DNA from: Paracidovorax wautersii
GTDB taxonomy: Bacteria; Pseudomonadota; Gammaproteobacteria; Burkholderiales; Burkholderiaceae_C
Direction: 5' to 3'
DNA length: 57,945 bases
Assembly: GCA_009912175.1 (NCBI GenBank)
Contig: WNDQ01000024.1
Span: forward strand, 1-57,945
Every line of letters starts with the position of its first letter. The first letter of the stretch is position 1. The position numbers and the translations under genes are program-made. Below, piece by piece: positions 52,943 to 57,945 of the stretch. The notes beneath the pieces were generated by a model that worked only from the letters and a program-made list of their open reading frames with translations, searched no databases and had not been told where the DNA came from.

Positions 52943-53863
52943 ATGATCCACGACCTCACGGCCGCGGCCGTCGCCGTTCGCTGGCTGCTGTTCCTGGCGC
53001 TGATGCTGCTGGCGGGCCTGCCGTGGTTTGCCGGCTGGCTGCAGCGGCATGTGTGCGCCGGCCTTGCGCGGCCCCTGCCGACGCTGGCCTGCGCCTGGGC
53101 TGGCGCCGCGCTGGTGGCGCTGGCCCTGGCCGCCGTGCAGTTGCTGCAGATCACCGCGCGCATGGCGGGTGTTGGTGTGCACGAACTGGACGCCGATACC
53201 CTGGGCTGGGTCGTGGGGCAAACGCCGTTGGGCCACGCCTGGCTGCTGCGCAGCGCGTTGTTGCTGACGCTGGCCGGGCTGGCCTGGGCCTGGCGGCGGC
53301 AGCCGGTTGGCGCGCGGCGTTTGGGGTGGCTGGCCGCGCTGGGCATGACGTCGCTGGCCACGCTGCCATGGAACGGCCACGCCGGCGCGGGCGAGGGCTG
53401 GCACGGCTGGCTGCAATTGGGTGTGGATGTCGTCCATTTGGGCGCGGCCGCAGCCTGGGCAGGGGCACTGGCCGGCTTCTGCGTGTTGGCACTGGCGCGC
53501 TCGAACCGGTGGCTGGCAGCCCTGATGCGCTTCCTGCGACCGGGCCTGTCCATCGTGGCGGTGCTGGCGCTGACCGGCCTGGTGCGCACGCATGAACTGG
53601 TGGGATGGACGTGGGCGGCCTGGACGCAGTCGGCCTACGCCGGCTGGCTGCTGCTCAAGCTCGCGCTGTTTGCCGCCATGCTGGCCCTGGCCTGGCGCAA
53701 CCGCCGCCAGGCGCTGTCGCCCGGTGCACGCGGCCCTGCACACCAGGTGTTCGAGCGGCACGTGCGGTGGCGCCTGTATGGCGAGACCTTGCTGCTCGTC
53801 GCCGTGGTCGCGGTGGTGGCCGTGCTGGGTATGACCGGGCCGCCGATGACGCCGGGCGGGTGA
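52943..53863 (+). CDS. copD: Copper transporter CopD
   Basis: 306 residues, about eight transmembrane segments (for example VAVRWLLFLALMLLAGLPWFAGW, LGWVVGQTPLGHAWLLRSALLL, SAYAGWLLLKLALFAAMLALAW). CopD-family inner-membrane protein proposed to bring copper received from CopC into the cytoplasm. Conserved WNGHAGAG and a His-containing helix (DVVHLGAAAAWAGAL) fit the family. Confidence 0.9.
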   Translation: MIHDLTAAAVAVRWLLFLALMLLAGLPWFAGWLQRHVCAGLARPLPTLACAWAGAALVALALAAVQLLQITARMAGVGVHELDADTLGWVVGQTPLGHAWLLRSALLLTLAGLAWAWRRQPVGARRLGWLAALGMTSLATLPWNGHAGAGEGWHGWLQLGVDVVHLGAAAAWAGALAGFCVLALARSNRWLAALMRFLRPGLSIVAVLALTGLVRTHELVGWTWAAWTQSAYAGWLLLKLALFAAMLALAWRNRRQALSPGARGPAHQVFERHVRWRLYGETLLLVAVVAVVAVLGMTGPPMTPGG

Positions 53864-53871
53864 CGGCTTCG

Positions 53872-54837
53872 TCAGGCCGCAACTGCCGGGCGCTGGCGCA
53901 CAAAACGCTGCTCGACGACCTCGCGGCCCCATTGCTGGCCGGCGCGTTCCTCGTCCAGAACGAAGCCGGCCTGCCCGTAGAGCCGGCGCGCGGCGTCCAG
54001 TCCCTGGAAGGTCCACAGGTAGGTCGTTTCGTATCCGCGCTGGTCGCAGAACGCGACAGCTTCGGCCAGCAGCCTGCGGCCCACGCCCGCGCCGCGCAGG
54101 CCGTCGTCGACGATGAACCAGCGTAGGTGGGCCTCGGGGCCGGCCGGCTCGCCGCCGTCGATGGCGACCGAGCCCACGATGCGGCCCGCGTGCGTGGCCG
54201 TCCACAGGCCGTTGCCGGGCGCGGCCAGGCGCGCGGCGAACTCCGCCAGACCCGTGGCGACCAGGCTTTCAAAAAACTGCCCGAAACCCACGCTGCGTGC
54301 GTAAAAACGCGCGTGCATTTCCGTCACGCGGCCGACCACGCCGCTCTGGTAGCCGGGCTGGATCTCGATCGCTGCGGCCGGCGCTAGCGGCTGGCCGAGC
54401 CGGTGTGCTTCAAGCGCCCGCGCGTAGGTGGCCATGCCCTGGCGCACGACCTGCTGGTCGGCCTCGGGCAACTGGTTCAGGGCGGTGTTGACCTGCATGC
54501 GGCCAAACGCGTGGATGGCCGCCAGCGTGCGCTGGCCCTGGGCGGTCAGCCCTAGCAACTGGAGCCGGCCGTCGTCGGCGCTGGCGGTCTTGGCCAGCTC
54601 GCCGGCCTCGACCAGCTTTTGCACCAGGCGGCTGACGCTGGATTTCTCCAGGAACAGCAACTCGCCAAGCTGCACGGCGGTCATGGACTGGCGCGCCCCG
54701 ATCTCCAGGATGGCGTGGACCGCCGAGGGTGGGTAATCGGTGGCCGCCAGCGTGGCCTGCATGAAGCCGAGCTCACGCACCATCTGGCGCGAGGCGGCGC
54801 GGACTTCGTCGACCAGCACGGGATCGCAATCGAACAT
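53872..54837 (-). CDS. MarR-GNAT fusion regulator
   Basis: 321 residues. N-terminal MarR winged helix (about 1-145: MTAVQLGELLFLEKSSVSRLVQKLVEAGELAKTASADDGR) joined to a C-terminal GNAT acetyltransferase domain (about 165-310), whose acetyl-CoA loop reads VDDGLRGAGVGRRLLAEAV. Such fusions are known but not functionally settled; the acetyltransferase may sense acetyl-CoA or modify a partner. Divergent from an SDR gene over a 73-bp gap with a palindrome, which suggests it controls that gene and itself. Confidence 0.9.
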   Translation of the reverse strand: MFDCDPVLVDEVRAASRQMVRELGFMQATLAATDYPPSAVHAILEIGARQSMTAVQLGELLFLEKSSVSRLVQKLVEAGELAKTASADDGRLQLLGLTAQGQRTLAAIHAFGRMQVNTALNQLPEADQQVVRQGMATYARALEAHRLGQPLAPAAAIEIQPGYQSGVVGRVTEMHARFYARSVGFGQFFESLVATGLAEFAARLAAPGNGLWTATHAGRIVGSVAIDGGEPAGPEAHLRWFIVDDGLRGAGVGRRLLAEAVAFCDQRGYETTYLWTFQGLDAARRLYGQAGFVLDEERAGQQWGREVVEQRFVRQRPAVAA

Positions 54838-54857
54838 CGTTGTTTCCTGGATCATTA

Positions 54858-54874
54858 AGTTGTACCATGCAACT
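54858..54874. promoter_or_regulatory. MarR-type operator between the fusion regulator and the SDR
   Basis: AGTTG and CAACT are inverted with seven bases between (TACCATG), 20 bp before the MarR-GNAT start and 36 bp before the SDR start. Size and spacing fit MarR sites. Confidence 0.65.
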
Positions 54875-54910
54875 ATATCCAAACCGGAGACCCAGCATCG
54901 GGGCAGGCAC

Positions 54911-55717
54911 ATGGCGACACTGACATCGACACGCCCATCGCAAGGCGACGAACTGCAAGGGCACGGCCGCATGGCCGGGCGCGTGGGCCTGGTCACGGGC
55001 GGCGGCAGCGGCATCGGGCGTGCCACCGCCATTCTGATGGCGCGCGAAGGCGCGGCGGCCGTCGTGGTGGCGGGGCGGCGCGAGGCCGAGGGGCAGGCCG
55101 TGGCCGACGAATGCCGCGCGCTGGGCGTGCCATCGCTGTTCGTGCAGACCGACGTCACGCAGGAAGACCAGGTGGCCCGACTGGTCGAGACGACGCTGGC
55201 GCGTTTTGGCCGTCTGGATGTGGCCTTCAACAACGCCGGCTATCAGGAGCGGCGCGCGCCCGTCGAAACGCAGGACAGCGGCGTGTTCGACACCGTGTTC
55301 GACGCCAACGTGCGCTCGGTCTTTCTGTGCCTCAAATACCAGGTGCCCGCCATGGAGCGGCAGGGCGGCGGGCGCATCGTGCTCAATGCCTCGGTCAGCG
55401 GGCTGCGCAATCCCAACCCGGGGCTGGCGCTGTATTCGGCGTCCAAGACGGCCGTGATCTCGCTGATGCGCTCGGCGGCCATGGAATGCGCGCCGCGCGG
55501 CATCCGCATCAACGCGGTGGCGCCGGGGCGCGTGGTGACCGACATGATGCTGGCCTCGGGCATCGCCGACATGTCGGCCGTGGCCGCAGCCTTGCCGCTG
55601 CGGCGCATGGGCAAGCCCGAGGAAGTGGCCGAGGCCGTGGTCTGGCTGGCCTCGGATGCCGCCGCGTATATCGTGGGGCACGTGCTGGCCGCCGACGGGG
55701 GTTTCAGCGCGTCCTGA
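54911..55717 (+). CDS. Short-chain dehydrogenase/reductase
   Basis: 268 residues from the ATG at 54911. Classical SDR oxidoreductase using NAD(P): nucleotide motif TGGGSGIG, NNAG, catalytic Ser (NASVSG) and YSASK with catalytic Tyr/Lys, then the C-terminal GRVVTDMML and VGHVLAADGGFSAS. The substrate cannot be inferred. It is probably regulated by the divergent MarR-GNAT protein. Confidence 0.92.
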   Translation: MATLTSTRPSQGDELQGHGRMAGRVGLVTGGGSGIGRATAILMAREGAAAVVVAGRREAEGQAVADECRALGVPSLFVQTDVTQEDQVARLVETTLARFGRLDVAFNNAGYQERRAPVETQDSGVFDTVFDANVRSVFLCLKYQVPAMERQGGGRIVLNASVSGLRNPNPGLALYSASKTAVISLMRSAAMECAPRGIRINAVAPGRVVTDMMLASGIADMSAVAAALPLRRMGKPEEVAEAVVWLASDAAAYIVGHVLAADGGFSAS

Positions 55718-55855
55718 GGGGTACGGTCCGGCCCCGTCACGGTCAGCGAATGCGTGGTGCTTTGAAAGCACCAACCAGAAGAAAAACAGCATTGGTCATC
55801 CAGCGCTGTCACGAAGATCATTGCGCTCCTGCCTACTTACACCAAGGAGCCCAGC

Positions 55856-57025
55856 ATGAAAATCGTTGACGTGCGCGAGATCACCCTTCCGATCAGTTCG
55901 CCCATCCGCAACGCCTATATCGACTTCAGCAAGATGACGCTGAGTCTGGTGGCCGTCGTGACTGACGTGATCCGCGACGGCAAGCCTGTCGTCGGCTACG
56001 GCTTCAACTCCAACGGCCGCTACGGCCAAGGCAAGTTGATGCGCGAGCGCTTCATCCCCCGCATTCTGGAAGCCTCGCCCGAGTCGCTGGTGGACGACAG
56101 CGGCAAGAACCTCGACCCCCACAAGATCTGGGACACGATGTTCAAGAACGAAAAGCCCGGAGGGCACGGCGAGCGTTCGGTGGCGATCGGAACCATCGAC
56201 ATGGCCGTTTGGGATGCCGTTGCCAAGATCGAAGGCAAACCCCTGTTCCAACTGCTGGCCGACCGTTATGGCGACGGCCAGCCCAATCGCAAGATCTTCG
56301 TCTACGCGGCGGGCGGCTATTACTACCCGGGGCAGGATCACGGCAAGCTCAAGGACGAAATGCGCAGCTACATCGACCGAGGCTACACCGTCGTCAAAAA
56401 GAAGATCGGCGGTGCATCGCTGGACGAAGACCTGCGTCGCATCGATTCGATTTTGAGTGTGCTTCAAGACGGCCAAAAGCTGTGCGTGGACGCCAATGGC
56501 CGCTTCGATCTGGACACCGCCATCCAATACGCCAAGGCGCTCTCGCAATACGACCTGTTCTGATACGAAGAACCGGGCGATCCGCTGGACTTCGAGCTGC
56601 AGGCCACGCTGCGCAACTACTACAAGAACCCCATGGCAACGGGCGAAGACCTGTTCTCGATGCAGGATGCGCGCAACCTCATCCGCTACGGCGGCATGCG
56701 TGCCGACCGCGACTGGCTGCAATTCGACTGCGCCTTGAGCTACGGCCTGGTGGAGTACCTGCGCACGCTGGACATGCTCAAGGAGCACGGCTGGTCTGCC
56801 AGCCGCTGCATCCCGCACGGCGGCCACCAGATGTCGTTGAACATCGCCGCAGGCCTGGGGCTGGGTGGCAACGAGTCCTATCCGGACCTGTTCCAGCCCT
56901 TCGGTGGCTTCCCGGATGGCGTCAAGGTCATCGAGGGGCACGTCACGCTGCCCGATCTGCCTGGCATTGGCTTTGAAGGCAAGGCCGATCTGTACGCGCA
57001 CATGCAACGGCTGTCTGCGCCCTGA
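55856..57025 (+). pseudogene. tarD: D-tartrate dehydratase (enolase superfamily), opal stop
   Basis: One frame of 389 codons closely resembles Bradyrhizobium D-tartrate dehydratase: N-terminal VREITLPISSPIRNAYIDFSKM, the catalytic KKKIGG (Lys183), metal ligand Asp212 in VDANGRF, then YEEPGDP (Glu238), and the base His in IPHGGHQMSLN. TGA replaces the expected Trp codon at 56561-56563 (codon 236), just before YEE, so the head fragment lacks two of three metal ligands. It would have dehydrated D-tartrate to oxaloacetate. A Bug-protein gene follows, also broken. Confidence 0.88.
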
Positions 57026-57111
57026 GCCGCAGCGCTGATGCACCCCGCCACCAACACCAGACAAAGACAAACGGTGGCGGGTTTCGGAAAGATTGATCTT
57101 GGAGACAAACC

Positions 57112-57818
57112 CATGAAATTTCCCGCAAAAAAGGCGGCCACTCTGCTGGCAGCCGCATCCCTCTTTTCCTTCCCGGCCTTGGCCGAATTCCCCGATCGTG
57201 CGGTGACGCTGATCGTGCCGTTCTCGGCGGGTGGGCCCAGCGACAAGATCGCACGGGATCTTGCCGAGGCATTGCGAAAACCCCTGGGGCAGACCGTTGT
57301 CGTCGAGAACGCCGCCGGTGCCGGGGGAACCATCGGGGCGGCGCGCGTCGCCCGAGCACAGCCGGACGGCTACACGCTGCTGGTTCATCACATCGGCCTG
57401 GCAACGGCGCCCGCGCTCTACAAGAAACTTCCCTACAAGACCCCCGATGACTTCGAGTTCCTGGGGTTGATCAACGAGGCGCCCTCGACGCTCATCGGCC
57501 GCCAGAACCTGGCCGCCAACAACTTTGCAGCGCTGCGGCAATGGATCGTGGACAACGATGGCAAGGTCAACCTTGCCAATGCGGGCGTGGGGTCGGCGTC
57601 CCACCTCTGCGCCTTGATGCTGCAAAGCGCACTGAAGACCAAGATGGTTTTGGTCCCCTACAAGGGCACGGCGCCTGCCATGAGCGATCTGCTGGGCGGC
57701 CAGGTTGATTTGATGTGCGAGCAGGCCACCAACGCGGTTCCGCAGATCGAGGGGCACAAGGTCAAGACCTTTGCCGTCACCAGTGCCGAGCGTATGAAGC
57801 TGCCCGTTCTTGCCGATG
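57112..57818 (+). pseudogene. Bug/TctC-type solute-binding protein, truncated by IS
   Basis: First 236 codons of a Bug receptor: signal peptide LLAAASLFSFPALA, then RAVTLIVPFSAGGPSDKIARDL, VENAAGAGGTIGAARVARA and PYKGTAPAMSDLLGGQVDLM. After FAVTSAERMKLPVLADV the frame enters the IS inverted repeat, so the last third (about 85 residues) is gone. It shares HHIGLATAPALYKKL with the itaconate-associated Bug protein at 28.5 kb, so the two are closely related. With tarD upstream, its ligand may have been tartrate. Confidence 0.9.
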
Positions 57819-57845
57819 TGATCTTGCCCCCGTTTCACGGACACC
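57819..57845 (+). repeat. IS3-family left terminal inverted repeat
   Basis: 27-bp repeat beginning TGATCTTGCCCC and ending ACGGACACC, matching the reverse complement of 364-390 except for a few central bases. It marks the point of insertion into the Bug gene. Confidence 0.9.
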
Positions 57846-57882
57846 CCTATAAGCGATTAACTATCGCAATAGGAGGTGGACG

Positions 57883-57945
57883 ATGACCAAGAGCAAGGCA
57901 GGCAGAAAGGGGCAGGAGTTCAGCCTGGAGTTCAGGCAGCAGGCA
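57883..57945 (+). CDS. IS3-family orfA, first 21 codons
   Basis: ATG at 57883 after AGGAGG opens a basic N-terminus (MTKSKAGRKGQEFSLEF) typical of IS3 OrfA, the helix-turn-helix subunit of the transposase. The window ends inside it. Confidence 0.85.
   Translation, partial: MTKSKAGRKGQEFSLEFRQQA

Noticed and set aside
56561-56563. Selenocysteine codon in tarD
   Set aside because: Relatives carry Trp, not Cys or Sec, at this site and there is no evident selenocysteine insertion hairpin.
1-57945. Classical composite transposon
   Set aside because: The two IS copies interrupt unrelated genes, the interior contains housekeeping genes (aroC, gcvTHP), and the bases flanking the outer repeats are not visible to test for a target duplication.
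1-57945. tRNA or rRNA genes, prophage genes, toxin-antitoxin or anti-phage defence genes
   Set aside because: None was recognised on either strand.

Overview
The window looks like a pseudogene-rich piece of a high-GC betaproteobacterium (Burkholderiales, most likely Comamonadaceae). The evidence is the run of Bug/TctC-type solute-binding proteins without membrane partners, a Comamonas-like mobR-mobA pair, a tandem glycine riboswitch ahead of gcvTHP, and a codon bias that opens long antisense frames almost everywhere. Both ends lie inside an IS3-family element in the same orientation: the left end holds the 3' end of orfB with its inverted repeat, and the right end holds the matching inverted repeat and the start of orfA. 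The window may therefore be a contig that stops in a repeat, or the interval between two direct IS copies.

Layout. 0.4-5 kb: a leucyl-aminopeptidase/oligopeptide ABC operon (minus), whose last permease gene is cut off at its IS-proximal end. 5-8.6 kb: a PPK2 polyphosphate kinase and a metNIQ importer whose leader carries a terminator hairpin against the start codon. 9-16.7 kb: an unusual block, with a soluble fumarate-reductase/AprA-like flavoprotein, a two-cluster ferredoxin and a SsuA-like binding protein on plus, converging across a 113-nt double hairpin on a TauABC/SsuABC-like importer on minus, then a CBS-domain protein. 16.7-20.7 kb: a PhoB-type phosphate-starvation operon with two tandem alkaline phosphatases and a secreted His-rich protein, preceded by an 81-bp tandem repeat. 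20.8 kb: aroC.

21.9-29.5 kb: an itaconate-degradation locus (LysR, itaconyl-CoA hydratase, acyl-CoA dehydrogenase, CoA-transferase, MmgE/PrpD, citramalyl-CoA lyase, Bug protein) in which the regulator and the CoA-transferase are broken. 29.6-32.2 kb: a DUF1800/DUF1501 pair. 32.2-38.7 kb: an IclR-associated acyl-CoA operon of unknown substrate (ligase, MaoC-like hydratase, CaiB, Bug, hotdog thioesterase). 38.9-42.7 kb: a second organic-acid operon (ADH, unknown protein, Bug) with a divergent LysR; the ADH and LysR genes are fused head-to-head by a deletion. 42.7-46.8 kb: TetR with a DUF3313 lipoprotein, and mobR/mobA (3-hydroxybenzoate 4-monooxygenase). 46.8-52.3 kb: a YigZ-family protein and the glycine cleavage system with its riboswitch. 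52.5-55.7 kb: copC-copD, and a MarR-GNAT fusion facing an SDR. 55.9-57.8 kb: a D-tartrate dehydratase gene with a nonsense codon and a Bug gene cut by the IS.

Most of the genes serve scavenging and catabolism of organic acids, peptides, sulfur compounds and phosphate esters. About ten are disrupted by nonsense codons, small deletions, a homopolymer frameshift or IS insertion, which suggests an IS-expanded lineage losing metabolic breadth. Sequencing error for the single-base events cannot be excluded from the sequence alone.
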